Assembly: GCA_036747295.1 (NCBI GenBank)
Contig: DAIOCN010000005.1
Coordinates: 48,771-112,770 of the forward strand
DNA from: UBA4736 sp002404015
GTDB taxonomy: Bacteria; Chloroflexota; Dormibacteria; Dormibacterales; Dormibacteraceae
Length of the DNA: 64,000 nucleotides
Direction of reading: 5' to 3'
Positions 46,921 through 55,102 of this stretch are shown piece by piece (position 1 is the stretch's first letter; every line of letters begins with the position of its first letter). The notes beneath the pieces were generated by a model. It saw nothing but the letters and a program-made list of their open reading frames with translations, was not told the DNA's origin and searched no databases. The translations under genes were made by a program, and so were the position numbers.

Positions 46921-47217
46921 TTAGGCCAGGATCGCGGTGATCCGGCGGCGCTTGACGCGGTAGGTCTTGGTCCCCGTGGCGGTGGTGGCGCGGCCGCTAG
47001 CCGCGTGCACGCACTCCATGGTCATCGTCACCGTTACCAGGTCGCCCTCCGTCGACAGCTCGTCGACCGTGATCCGGTAGTCCCGGAAGGGGTCCCGCCG
47101 CACGGCGCCGCGCAGCTGCGAGAGCGCCGGCTCGCCGACGAACTCGGCCAGCCGACCCCAATCGGAGCTCTCCCAGAGCTTCAGGTAGCCGAGGACCGTG
47201 CCGGCCGGGTCCGCCAC
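46921..47217 (-). CDS. NTF2-like small hypothetical protein, 98 aa
   Basis: GTG 47217. GTVLGYLKLWESSDWGRLAE, YRITVDELSTEGDLVTVTMT and RATTATGTKTYRVKRRRITA give a helix-plus-beta-sheet arrangement typical of SnoaL/NTF2-fold proteins of unknown ligand. The basic KRRR end is notable. It begins 1 base after the stop of the zinc-ribbon membrane gene upstream on the same strand, so they are co-transcribed. Confidence 0.6.
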   Translation of the reverse strand: MADPAGTVLGYLKLWESSDWGRLAEFVGEPALSQLRGAVRRDPFRDYRITVDELSTEGDLVTVTMTMECVHAASGRATTATGTKTYRVKRRRITAILA

Positions 47218-47218
47218 C

Positions 47219-47425
47219 CTACTTCTGGACGAACAGCACGAACGTGAAGACGACCACCAGCACGACGAAGAGGGCCAGCAGCGCCAGCTCGGCCCGGATC
47301 GAGATCCGCACCAGGCGCTTGGCGCGCCGCGTCCGGCGGCCGCAGTTCTCGCAGTACGCCGCCTCGGGCCGCAGCGACCCCTGGCAGTGGTCGCAGTGGG
47401 TCTGGGGTCCGGCCGCGAGCGCCAT
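47219..47425 (-). CDS. Zinc-ribbon membrane protein, 68 aa
   Basis: ATG 47425, preceded at 6 bases by CATACT (leaderless-type). An N-terminal zinc ribbon, HCDHCQGSL...YCENCGRRTRR, is followed by a basic stretch and a C-terminal membrane helix (ALLALFVVLVVVFTFVLFV). Zinc-ribbon-plus-helix proteins of this size are common and uncharacterised. The divergent neighbour is the DinB-like gene at 47466. Confidence 0.65.
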   Translation of the reverse strand: MALAAGPQTHCDHCQGSLRPEAAYCENCGRRTRRAKRLVRISIRAELALLALFVVLVVVFTFVLFVQK

Positions 47426-47465
47426 AGAGGCAGTATGCCCGCTCGCCCGCGCCACTACATTAGCC

Positions 47466-47972
47466 ATGATGGATGAGGTCCTCGAGGTCCCCCCGGAGCC
47501 GGGTGAGGAGGACGTCGCCATGCTCATGGGTACGGTCCCCGAGCGGGTCGCCGACCTCGTCATGGGCCTCGACGAGCCCCGCCTCCGGTACCGCCACGGG
47601 CCCGCCTTCCCCAGCCTCACGGAGATCGTGAGGCACCTCTGCGACGCCGGCACCGGGGTCGACGTGCTGCTCCGGCACGCCTACCTGGACAAGCAGCGCG
47701 ACCTCCGGCTGCGGGCCACCATCGATCCTCAGCCTCCCCTGCAACCCGACCTGGGGCCGTCGCTGGACGAGCAGCTGCACAACTTCGGGCGCGTCCGCCG
47801 GCGCACCGTGGACCTGTTGCGCGGGCTGACCGAGTACGACTGGGCGGCGACCATCAACGATCCCGAGCAGGGCGAGCTCACCCTTCTGGAGGTCTGCCGG
47901 CAGGTCACCCGCCATGAGCTGGGCCACGTGGTCCAGATCCGCAACCTGATCGCCGTCCTCCCCGAGGCGTGA
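47466..47972 (+). CDS. DinB-like protein, second copy
   Basis: 168 residues. Four-helix DinB/DUF664-type pattern: ERVADLVMGLDEPRLRYRHG, FPSLTEIVRHLCDAGTGVDV, GRVRRRTVDLLRGLTEYDWA, and LLEVCRQVTRHELGHVVQIR. His residues in RHLCDA, RHE and GHVVQ are in metal-triad-like positions. The start is ATG 47466 or the adjacent ATG 47469; TACATT lies 7 bases before the second, favouring it for a leaderless transcript. Function unknown. Confidence 0.7.
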   Translation: MMDEVLEVPPEPGEEDVAMLMGTVPERVADLVMGLDEPRLRYRHGPAFPSLTEIVRHLCDAGTGVDVLLRHAYLDKQRDLRLRATIDPQPPLQPDLGPSLDEQLHNFGRVRRRTVDLLRGLTEYDWAATINDPEQGELTLLEVCRQVTRHELGHVVQIRNLIAVLPEA

Positions 47973-47985
47973 GGCTGAAAGACAC

Positions 47986-48783
47986 CTAACCGAGCAGCGC
48001 GAGCTGGCGGGACTGCGCGAGGACCTGGCCGTCGCGGGTCCAGACCACGCCGTCCTCCTCCCAGAAGCCGTGCTCGGCCAGGCGGGAGACGAACTCGATG
48101 TAGTGGAAGTCGTCGGGCTGCGCGCCGGGCAGCGGCAGCTCGGCTCGGAAGTGCACTGTGAGGTCGATGGTGGGCACCGCCCCCGCCGGCTGCGTCAGCC
48201 GGGAAAGGACCGCCGGGATCCAGGCATCGGTCAGCGCGACCACGAAGGGGGCGTCCCCAACCTGGGGTTCCAGGAGGCGGATCCAGCCGCCAGTTCGCGA
48301 GTCCGCGGCGCCCGAGAAGGGCAGAGCGCCCTGGGCCGGGCGGTAGTCGAAGTTGTCGGTGAAGGTGGGCCGGCCAAAGTCACGCACGAAGCCGCTGATC
48401 TCCTCGGGGGCGGCCACGTCGGGCAGAGGCAGGTCGGAGAAGGCGATGCCCTGGCGAGGATCCGCGAAGGCGGCCAGAGAGAGGGCGACCAGCTTGCCGT
48501 CTTGGAGCATGCGACCGGTGAGCGTCGACAGCGACCGCCCCGACCGCTCGACCGCGGTCAGGACCTCGACCGGACCGGGCATTGCCGGGCGGGTGAAGTG
48601 GGTCGTGAAGGAGCGAGGCTGGCGGGGCGCGTCCTCGAGCGTGTCGATGAGCGCCCGCAGCATGGTTGCCGCCACGTAGCCGCCGTGAAGGCCGCGGCCG
48701 ATCGCCCAGCGCTCGTCGAGCACGCCCTCGAAGCCTCCGTCGCGGCCGCGTTCGAGCGCGGTCGAGGCGGCAAAGGAGCTCAC
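47986..48783 (-). CDS. TesB-like acyl-CoA thioesterase family protein
   Basis: 265 residues with a double-hotdog layout: WAIGRGLHGGYVAATMLRAL (hotdog helix, His-Gly-Gly-Tyr), RSFTTHFTRPAMPGPVEVLT, LSTLTGRMLQDGKLVALSLA, and in the second half WIRLLEPQVGDAPFVVALTD and PTIDLTVHFRAELP. It probably hydrolyses acyl-CoA or acyl thioesters. GTG 48783 overlaps the previous small gene's TGA; third gene of the tgt operon on the minus strand. Confidence 0.8.
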   Translation of the reverse strand: MSSFAASTALERGRDGGFEGVLDERWAIGRGLHGGYVAATMLRALIDTLEDAPRQPRSFTTHFTRPAMPGPVEVLTAVERSGRSLSTLTGRMLQDGKLVALSLAAFADPRQGIAFSDLPLPDVAAPEEISGFVRDFGRPTFTDNFDYRPAQGALPFSGAADSRTGGWIRLLEPQVGDAPFVVALTDAWIPAVLSRLTQPAGAVPTIDLTVHFRAELPLPGAQPDDFHYIEFVSRLAEHGFWEEDGVVWTRDGQVLAQSRQLALLG

Positions 48784-48998
48784 GCGATGCGGGCCACGTC
48801 CGCGGTTCGGACGTCGGCTTCAGCCGGTCGAGCGGCGCTCCGGTTGGCCGGCACCAGCAAGCAGCTCAGCGCGCCCAGCAGGAGGACCGCGACCGCTACG
48901 CCGATGGTGGGCTTCATGGCCGCAAGGTAAGCGTTGTCGAACACCTGCTGCACGAGTGCCTGCACCTGGCTCTGGACTTCCGTCCTGGGAGAGCCCAT
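48780..48998 (-). CDS. Small single-helix membrane protein, 72 aa
   Basis: ATG 48998 overlaps the tgt stop by one base (TGATG), and the stop overlaps the thioesterase GTG. RTEVQSQVQALVQQVFDNAY is amphipathic, followed by a membrane helix (IGVAVAVLLLGALSCLLVP) and an Ala/Arg-rich tail. It resembles the last helix of MFS efflux pumps, but no pump gene is adjacent. Tight overlaps on both sides support it as real. Confidence 0.6.
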   Translation of the reverse strand: MGSPRTEVQSQVQALVQQVFDNAYLAAMKPTIGVAVAVLLLGALSCLLVPANRSAARPAEADVRTADVARIA

Positions 48999-50176
48999 CA
49001 ACCGAGGAGCTCGAGGCGAAGTTCGCGCAGCCGACCGGCGCTGATCGCGTCCCGAACCCGGGCCAGCAGGCGGGCGGTGAAGGTCAGGTTGTGCTCGGCG
49101 AGAAGCGAGATCGCGAGCATCTCGCGGGCGCGAACCAGGTGGTGGATGTAGGCCCGGTCGAAGCGCGTGCAGGCGCTGCAGGGGCAGCCGTCCTCGATCG
49201 GACCGTCCTCCCGGCCTCGGTCGGCGGCGCCCAGGTCAAGCCGGAATCGGGGGCGGCCCCAGGCCAGGGCCTGGCCGTGGCGGGCGATGCGGGTTGGCAT
49301 GGCGCAGTCGAAGCTGTCGATCCCGCGCAGGGCGCCCTCGACCAGGTCGTCGGGCTCACCCACCCCTAACAGGTGGCGCGGCCGCTCGGCCGGCAGCAGC
49401 GGGCAGACCAGGTCCACGACGCGGTACCAGTCGGCCTTCGTCTCGCCCAGGCAGTCGCCGATGCCGAAGCCGTCGAAGCCCAGCCCAGCGATCTCGGTGG
49501 CGCTCCAGCGCCGCAGCTCCGGATAGACGCCGCCGTGGACGATCCCATACAGCGACTGCCGTTCCCCCAGCCCCAGGCCGGCGAACGCGTCCAGGCAGCG
49601 CCGGGCCCAGCGGGCGTTGCGCTCTGTGGCGTCCCGCGTGTACGCCTCGGGCACGTGGAAGGGCGTGCACTCGTCCAAGCAGAAGAGCACGTCCGCCCCC
49701 AGGCGGCGCTGCAGCTCCATGTTGTTCTCGGGTGTGAACCGGTGCCGGGAGCCGTCCAGGTAGGAGCGGAAGTCGGCCCCGCCCTCGTCGACCCGCACTG
49801 CCTCGAGAGGGTCGTCGGCGGAGTCGGCGACGGGCAGCCGGCGCCGTCCTTTCAGCTCCTCGGCCACCTGGCCGTGACGCAGGCTGAACACCTGGAAGCC
49901 ACCCGAGTCGGTCGCCAGGACGCCCTCCCAGCCCATGAACGGGTGCAGCCCGCCGGCCGCCGCAACCGCGTCCCCGCCCGGCTGAACGTGAAGGTGGTAG
50001 GAGTTGCAGATGAGCGCCTGGACGCCCGCGCGGCGAGCCGCCACCGGGTCGAGGCCCTTCAGCGCGGCGCGGGTGGCGACCGCGAAGAAGCCTGGCGTCT
50101 CCATCTCGCCGTGGGCCGTCTTCAGAACGCCGCGCCGGGCGGCGCCGTCCGTGGCGGTGATCGTGAACTCCAGCAC
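48998..50176 (-). CDS. tgt: tRNA-guanine transglycosylase (queuine/preQ1)
   Basis: 392 residues, TIM barrel. LATDSGGFQVFSL holds the active-site Asp, YGIVHGGVYPELR the nucleotide loop (Gln is His here), and CPCSACTRFDRAYIHHLVRA the zinc site. The base-binding loop reads GIGDCLGETK rather than the GGLAVGE of preQ1-using bacterial enzymes, so substrate choice may differ (queuine). It inserts the base at position 34 of GUN tRNAs. GTG 50176. A DUF2419 queuosine-salvage gene lies at 55103, and no queuosine biosynthesis gene is in the window. Confidence 0.9.
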   Translation of the reverse strand: MLEFTITATDGAARRGVLKTAHGEMETPGFFAVATRAALKGLDPVAARRAGVQALICNSYHLHVQPGGDAVAAAGGLHPFMGWEGVLATDSGGFQVFSLRHGQVAEELKGRRRLPVADSADDPLEAVRVDEGGADFRSYLDGSRHRFTPENNMELQRRLGADVLFCLDECTPFHVPEAYTRDATERNARWARRCLDAFAGLGLGERQSLYGIVHGGVYPELRRWSATEIAGLGFDGFGIGDCLGETKADWYRVVDLVCPLLPAERPRHLLGVGEPDDLVEGALRGIDSFDCAMPTRIARHGQALAWGRPRFRLDLGAADRGREDGPIEDGCPCSACTRFDRAYIHHLVRAREMLAISLLAEHNLTFTARLLARVRDAISAGRLRELRLELLG

Positions 50177-50181
50177 GGGCC

Positions 50182-50187
50182 TATTCT
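50182..50187. promoter_or_regulatory. TATTCT/AGAATA bidirectional -10 between tgt and the kinase
   Basis: The starts of tgt (50176) and the kinase (50194) are 17 bp apart. TATTCT (50182-50187) is 6 bases before the kinase ATG. On the other strand it reads AGAATA, 5 bases before the tgt GTG. Both genes thus appear leaderless and served by one symmetrical -10. Confidence 0.5.
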
Positions 50188-50193
50188 CCGAGC

Positions 50194-51660
50194 ATGCGGA
50201 TGCGCGAGCTGAGGGGCTTTGCGATCGCGTTGGCGGGAATCGCCGTGATCACGGCGCTGATCGGGCTGGTGCGACCCTGGCTGGACGTCCCCAGCCTGGC
50301 CGTCGCGTACGTCCTCCTGGTGCTGTGGGTAGGGTCGGTCTGGGGCCGCCTGCGGGCGGTCGTCACCGCGATCATCGCGTTCCTCACCTACGAGTTCTTC
50401 TTCGTGCCGCCCTACGGGACGCTGCTGATCAGCGCGCCCAAGGACGCCTTGAACCTGCTCTTCCTGCTGGCCGCCGCCATCATCGGGGGCCAGCTGGCGG
50501 CGTCGCTGCTGGCCACCCGCAGGGCCGCCGAAGAGGCCGCGCTCACCTCGGCCATCCTCTACGAGGTCGCCATCACAGCCTTGCGGGCGCGCGACGTTTC
50601 GGAGAGCCTGCGCCGCGTGGTCGAGGCCGGGGACCGGATCAGCGGCGTGGAGTCGATGACCCTGCTCGACCTGACCGCCGAGGAGGTGCTGGCCGGCCCG
50701 CCGCTGCCCGCGAGCGAGCTCTCGCGAGCGCGCTGGGCCGGCCGGAGCGGTACCCCGATCGGCCTGCGGCTCACAGGAGGCCAGGTCGAGCTGGTCCGGA
50801 CGTCTGGCCCCCCGGAGGCCTACCGCCACCTTCCACTGAACTCCGGGGTGGTCAGCCTCAGGGTGCCGGACCGTCAGCTGCCGGCGCCCGACCGCCGGCT
50901 CCTGGCCGCGCTGCTGGCGCTGGCGGGCCTGCTGCTCGACCGGCGGCGAGCCGACCTCGAGTCGGAACGTATGCAGGAGCTCGAGGCCTCGGACCGCCTG
51001 AAGGCCGCGGTGCTGTCGTCGATCTCGCACGAGCTGAAGAGCCCGCTCGCCTCCCTGCGGGCGGGCCTCAGCACGCTCTCGCTGCCGGCGGCTGGGCTGG
51101 AAGGCGAACAGCGCGAGATCGTCCAGGGGCTCGACGGCCAGGCCGACCGCCTGGACCGCCTGGTCGGCGACCTGCTGACCATGTCACGCCTGGAGGCCGG
51201 GCTGCCACTCGAGCGCCAGCCGGTCAGCCTCCCGGAGCTGGTGGGCTCGGCGCTCCAGGAGCTGCAGGCCCTGCTCAAGCCGTTCCGCGTCGAGGTGGAC
51301 CTCGAGGACGAGCTCCCGACACTCCTCGCCGACGAGGTGCAGCTCGACCGCGTCCTGGTCAACCTGCTCGCCAACGCCGCCGAGTGGACGCAGCCCGGGG
51401 GCCGCATCGAGGTCGGGGCCGCCCGTTCCAGCACGGGGGCGACCATGTGGGTCCAGAACGAAGGAGCCGACATCCCGCCCGTCGACCTGGACCGCATCTT
51501 CGAGAAGTTCTGGACCCGGCGCAAGTCCGGCTCCGGCCTCGGGCTGGCGATCTGCAAGCGGATCGTGGAGGCGCATGGGGGCAGCATCAGGGCGGAGAAC
51601 CGGCGGGGCGGGCCCCGCTTCAGTTTCACGCTCCCGATCCCCGTGGAGGCGGCCGTTTGA
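50194..51660 (+). CDS. KdpD-like sensor histidine kinase, short form
   Basis: 488 residues. Four membrane helices of the DUF4118 type (VLLVLWVGSVWGRLRAVVTA, FLTYEFFFVPPYGTLLISAP), a GAF-like linker, then H-box SSISHELKSPLASLRAG, N-box LVNLLANAAEW and G boxes of HATPase (GSGLGLAICKRIVEAHGGSI). KdpD normally has about 890 residues with an N-terminal KdpD/USP part; this protein lacks it. ATG 50194, leaderless. It overlaps the response regulator (TTGA) and faces a potassium-type permease. Confidence 0.85.
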   Translation: MRMRELRGFAIALAGIAVITALIGLVRPWLDVPSLAVAYVLLVLWVGSVWGRLRAVVTAIIAFLTYEFFFVPPYGTLLISAPKDALNLLFLLAAAIIGGQLAASLLATRRAAEEAALTSAILYEVAITALRARDVSESLRRVVEAGDRISGVESMTLLDLTAEEVLAGPPLPASELSRARWAGRSGTPIGLRLTGGQVELVRTSGPPEAYRHLPLNSGVVSLRVPDRQLPAPDRRLLAALLALAGLLLDRRRADLESERMQELEASDRLKAAVLSSISHELKSPLASLRAGLSTLSLPAAGLEGEQREIVQGLDGQADRLDRLVGDLLTMSRLEAGLPLERQPVSLPELVGSALQELQALLKPFRVEVDLEDELPTLLADEVQLDRVLVNLLANAAEWTQPGGRIEVGAARSSTGATMWVQNEGADIPPVDLDRIFEKFWTRRKSGSGLGLAICKRIVEAHGGSIRAENRRGGPRFSFTLPIPVEAAV

Positions 51661-52337
51661 GCGGCCGGGTCCTGGTCGTGGACGACGAGACGGAGATCCG
51701 GCGCGCGCTGAAGACCGGTCTCGGCTACCACGCGTTCGACGTGCGGGCGGTCGGCTCCGGCGAGGAGGCCCTGGCCGAGCTGGCCGCCTGGCGGCCGGAC
51801 GTGATGCTGCTGGACCTCGGGCTGCCCGGGCTGGACGGCTTCGAGGTGCTGCGGCGGATGCCCGACAAGAACAGGGTCGCCGTGATCGTGGTCAGCGTGA
51901 TGCCGGGTGAGAAGGACAAGGTCCGGGCACTCGACCTGGGCGCCGACGACTACCTGGTCAAGCCCTTCGGCATCGAGGAGCTGACCGCCCGCATCAGGGC
52001 CGTGCTGCGCCGCCAGGCGGCCATCGAGTCCGGGGACCCGGTGATCCGGGCCGGCGACCTGGAGGTCGACCTCGAGCACCGGCGGGTCAGCGTGGCCGGC
52101 AGCCCGATCCACCTCACGCCAACCGAGTACGAGGTACTCCGCCAGCTGGCCCTGCACGCCGGCAAGCCGGTCACCCACACCATGCTGCTGCGCGCTGTCT
52201 GGGGCGACTACGCGCTGGGCGACAAGTACAACACCCGGTATGTCGTCGCCCAGCTGCGCAAGAAGCTGGGCGACGACCCCGCCCGCCCCCGCTACATCAG
52301 CAGCGAGCCCGGGGTCGGCTACCGGTTGGAGGCGTAG
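51657..52337 (+). CDS. KdpE-like OmpR-family response regulator
   Basis: 226 residues. Receiver with GRVLVVDDETEIRRALKTGL, phospho-Asp in PDVMLLDLGLPGLDGFEVLR, LVKPFGIEELTARIRAVLRR (Lys and switch), then a winged-helix DNA-binding domain (HLTPTEYEVLRQLALHAGKP, LRAVWGDY, YISSEPGVGYRLE). TTG 51657 sits in the kinase stop. Its last 19 bases overlap, tail to tail, the APC permease gene. Confidence 0.9.
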   Translation: MSGRVLVVDDETEIRRALKTGLGYHAFDVRAVGSGEEALAELAAWRPDVMLLDLGLPGLDGFEVLRRMPDKNRVAVIVVSVMPGEKDKVRALDLGADDYLVKPFGIEELTARIRAVLRRQAAIESGDPVIRAGDLEVDLEHRRVSVAGSPIHLTPTEYEVLRQLALHAGKPVTHTMLLRAVWGDYALGDKYNTRYVVAQLRKKLGDDPARPRYISSEPGVGYRLEA

Positions 52338-54193
52338 GGCTCCGACTCCGCGACCTCTTCCGGCTCCTCGGCCCCGGCCCGCAGGTGGCGCCCGCTGACC
52401 AGGTGCAGCACCACGTGACCGTCGAGGTTGCGGCGCCGGATCCGCTCCAATGCGATGGGCGGCAGCGCGTCGCGATCGGCTTCGGCGGCGATCGTCTCCC
52501 GCGGGTGGATCGCACGCCAGACGTCCGCCACCACGTCCTTCGGCATGTGGCCGGGGACGTACACGTAGCGCCGGTCGTGGATCACCTTGCGGGTCATGGT
52601 CTCCGCCCTGGATAGGGCGTCCTGGGCCGGGAAGTCCTTGAGGTAGGGATCGTTGACCTCCCACATCTCGCCGTAGTGCGCGGGCGGCCGGACGCCCCGG
52701 TAGAGGAACACGGCGCTGCGGCCGGCTGCCGCCCGGCTCGCCTCATGGATCACGGCATGCGCCTCATCGTGGTCGGCGGGCAGCAGGACCAGCACGTCCG
52801 CCGGCCGGCGCCGGAAGGTGGCCTCGATGGAGGCCGCGGCGCCGGTGTAAGGCACCGGGAACACGGCCGGCCGCCTGCGCTTTGCGAGGCGATAGGTGGC
52901 AAAGCCGATCGCCAGGCCCACCAGGGTCAGGCCGCCTCCGAACTCGGTCGCCATGGGCTTGGCCACCAGGTTGACGCACCACGCGACGGTGACCGCCACG
53001 GTTGTCAGGACCCCGACCGCGAACATGAGGTTGCGCGAGCCCTCGCGCCAGCGCACGAGATCGAGGGCGAAGCAGGTCAGCACGAAGGCGCCCAGCAGGC
53101 CGAAGGCGTAGAGGTCGCCCAGCAGGTCGGGGCTGCCCTTCACGGCCAGCACCACCGCGATCGGCAGCCCGACCGCGGCGATGATCGCCCAGTGGGGGGT
53201 GCGCCGAAGGCGGTTGCGCTGCTCCATGAACCGGGGCAGAAAGCCCATGCGGGTCAGCGCGATGAAGACGTGGTAGGCGCCGATGATGGCCGTGTTGCTG
53301 GCGAAGATCAGGAGCAGCGAGCCGCTGATGGCCACGTAGTCGCCAAGGGCGGACCCACCCACGTGGGCGCCCAGGATCGAGATGAACTGGTTGGGGTCGG
53401 CGCTCTTGTCGAGGAGGGTGGTAGACCAGAGTGTGAGCAGCGGGCTGGTGATCACCATGGTGATCACCACCAGCACCATGGCCCGGAGGGCGACCCGGTT
53501 GCGGGGCTCCCGCATGGCGGGCGCGATCTGGGCGATGCTCTCGAGCCCGGAGAAGGCGAGGAAGGCCGCCGCGTACCCGGTCAAGATCGCGACCGGCGCC
53601 AGCGCAGGTCCGCGGCCCACAGCCCTGAAGCTGTCCACGATGCCGGCCGGCCCCAGGTGGACGGCCACGAACACCACCACCAGCAGCTGGCCCGCCGCGG
53701 CCAGGATCGCGAACAGGGCGCTCGCGCGAGCGCTCTCCCGGATGCCGATCGCATTGAGCAGGCCCAGGGCCAGCAGGGCGACCACCGTTGCCGGCACTGC
53801 CACGGGGGCCAGAGAGGGGGCCACGACTGAGAGATACAGCACCCCCGAGAGGGCGCTCAGGGCGGCGGTCAGGTAGTAGTCCACCAGGATGAAGAGGCCG
53901 CCCAGCAGGCCCACAAAAGGATGAATCGCCCGCGACGCGACCGTCACGACGCCGCCACCCTCCGGGTAGCGCCAGGCCACCTCGGCGTACTTGAGCGTCA
54001 GCAGCACGAACACAAACAGCGTCATGGCGACGAAGATCGCCGAGCGGGCTCCGAAGTGCCCGTACAGGATCCCGGGCACGTAGTAGATCGAAGTTCCGAT
54101 GTCCGCGAAGACGACGGCCCAGCAGAGGAACGGGCCGAGGTGGCCGCCGCGGACCTTGATCCGGCGGCGGCGGCCGTCAGCGAGAGTCGCCAT
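52319..54193 (-). CDS. APC-superfamily permease with USP-like tail (KimA/KUP-like)
   Basis: 624 residues. About 12 membrane helices beginning FLCWAVVFADIGTSIYYVPG (a KUP-like ADIGTS), EVAWRYPEGGGVVTVASRAI, VDYYLTAALSALSGVLYLSV, and APAMREPRNRVALRAMVLV. A soluble tail (about 490-624: RRRPADVLVLLPADHDEAHA, ETMTRKVIHDRRYVYVPGHM) resembles the cytoplasmic USP-like domain of the potassium importer KimA. Potassium or amino-acid uptake is likely, and the KdpDE-like pair alongside favours potassium. It is preceded by an 8-bp gap from a 58-aa gene. Confidence 0.75.
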   Translation of the reverse strand: MATLADGRRRRIKVRGGHLGPFLCWAVVFADIGTSIYYVPGILYGHFGARSAIFVAMTLFVFVLLTLKYAEVAWRYPEGGGVVTVASRAIHPFVGLLGGLFILVDYYLTAALSALSGVLYLSVVAPSLAPVAVPATVVALLALGLLNAIGIRESARASALFAILAAAGQLLVVVFVAVHLGPAGIVDSFRAVGRGPALAPVAILTGYAAAFLAFSGLESIAQIAPAMREPRNRVALRAMVLVVITMVITSPLLTLWSTTLLDKSADPNQFISILGAHVGGSALGDYVAISGSLLLIFASNTAIIGAYHVFIALTRMGFLPRFMEQRNRLRRTPHWAIIAAVGLPIAVVLAVKGSPDLLGDLYAFGLLGAFVLTCFALDLVRWREGSRNLMFAVGVLTTVAVTVAWCVNLVAKPMATEFGGGLTLVGLAIGFATYRLAKRRRPAVFPVPYTGAAASIEATFRRRPADVLVLLPADHDEAHAVIHEASRAAAGRSAVFLYRGVRPPAHYGEMWEVNDPYLKDFPAQDALSRAETMTRKVIHDRRYVYVPGHMPKDVVADVWRAIHPRETIAAEADRDALPPIALERIRRRNLDGHVVLHLVSGRHLRAGAEEPEEVAESEPYASNR

Positions 54194-54201
54194 CTGCCTC
54201 G

Positions 54202-54378
54202 CTAGGTCTTGAGCCGAATGAGTTCCTGGCGCAGGTCGGCCAGCTCCTCGCGGATGCGCTCGACGTCTTCATCGAAGTCGGGAACCAGGCTGGCGACGGC
54301 GTCGATGTAGGGTTGGGCGATCTCGAGCTGCCGGATCGCGGCGCGAACCCGGGCGGTTTCGGTCATCTGACGTGCCAT
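54202..54378 (-). CDS. 58-aa coiled-coil protein preceding the permease
   Basis: ATG 54378, with TACGTT and 6 bases before it (leaderless-type). RQMTETARVRAAIRQLEIAQ, ASLVPDFDEDVERIREELAD and LRQELIRLKT form one or two long amphipathic helices. It ends 8 bp before the permease ATG, so it is probably co-transcribed and could be a small regulator or subunit of the transporter. Confidence 0.7.
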   Translation of the reverse strand: MARQMTETARVRAAIRQLEIAQPYIDAVASLVPDFDEDVERIREELADLRQELIRLKT

Positions 54379-54474
54379 GTCCAGAACGTAGGCGCCGCCG
54401 TGTGGCCGATCCGTTTGGGTTCGCCGCGGCTGCGTATGGATGTCGTATGGATCGGCTCTGGGACAATCTCAGCC

Positions 54475-55071
54475 GTGGCCGAAGAGCCCGAAGCGCCAGA
54501 GGCGCCTGAAGAACCGTCGGAACCCGAGGAGTCGGCTGAGCCGTCAGGCCGGTCCGAGCCGGCCGAGTCGGCCGAGCAGCCGCGCGCCAAGAAGAAGAAG
54601 GGCCCCCGCAACGCCCAGTACTGGATGCTGGTCAGCTCGCCCGAGAACTTCCGGAAGACGCGCGACCACGGCTTCTCGATGCAGGGCATCAAGAGCCGGC
54701 ATCGGCGCCGGGTCGAGACGATGAAGCCGGGCGACCGGCTGCTCTACTACGTCACCGGCCGCATGGCCTTCGCTGGAACGGTGACGCTGACCTCGCCCAT
54801 GTACGAGGACCACACCCCGGTCTGGCGCACCGCCCGCCGAGAGGAGGACTACCCCTGGCGCGTGCGCATCCGCACGGACAACATGTTGGAGGAGAGCGAC
54901 TGGCTCTCCGCGAAGGACCTCGCCTACCGCCTGGAGTACGTGCGCAAGTGGCCGCCGGAGCACTGGACGCTGGCATTCCAGGGCCACATCCACCAGCTGC
55001 CGCAGAAGGACTTCAAGCTCATCGAGGACGAGATCAAACGCAGCCGGAGGGCCCGCCGGAACGGCCACTGA
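54475..55071 (+). CDS. EVE-domain protein
   Basis: 198 residues. A low-complexity acidic/Pro-rich head (about 1-45) is followed by a basic patch (RAKKKKGPRNAQYW) and an EVE domain: YWMLVSSPENFRKTRDHGFS, VETMKPGDRLLYYVTGRMAF, AGTVTLTSPMYEDHTPVW, LEYVRKWPPEHWTLAFQG. EVE (PUA-like) domains bind modified bases in DNA or RNA. GTG 54475 is 7 bases after GACAAT; an in-frame ATG at 54436 is an alternative. The next gene is queuosine salvage, so a modified tRNA base is an attractive ligand. Confidence 0.8.
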   Translation: MAEEPEAPEAPEEPSEPEESAEPSGRSEPAESAEQPRAKKKKGPRNAQYWMLVSSPENFRKTRDHGFSMQGIKSRHRRRVETMKPGDRLLYYVTGRMAFAGTVTLTSPMYEDHTPVWRTARREEDYPWRVRIRTDNMLEESDWLSAKDLAYRLEYVRKWPPEHWTLAFQGHIHQLPQKDFKLIEDEIKRSRRARRNGH

Positions 55072-55102
55072 CCCGCTCGGCGTCCGCGAGGCCTGTGAGT
55101 GG

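Noticed and set aside
54194..54201. c-di-AMP (ydaO-type) riboswitch for the permease
   Set aside because: The permease is 8 bp behind a coding gene that itself starts leaderless, so there is no room for a leader RNA.
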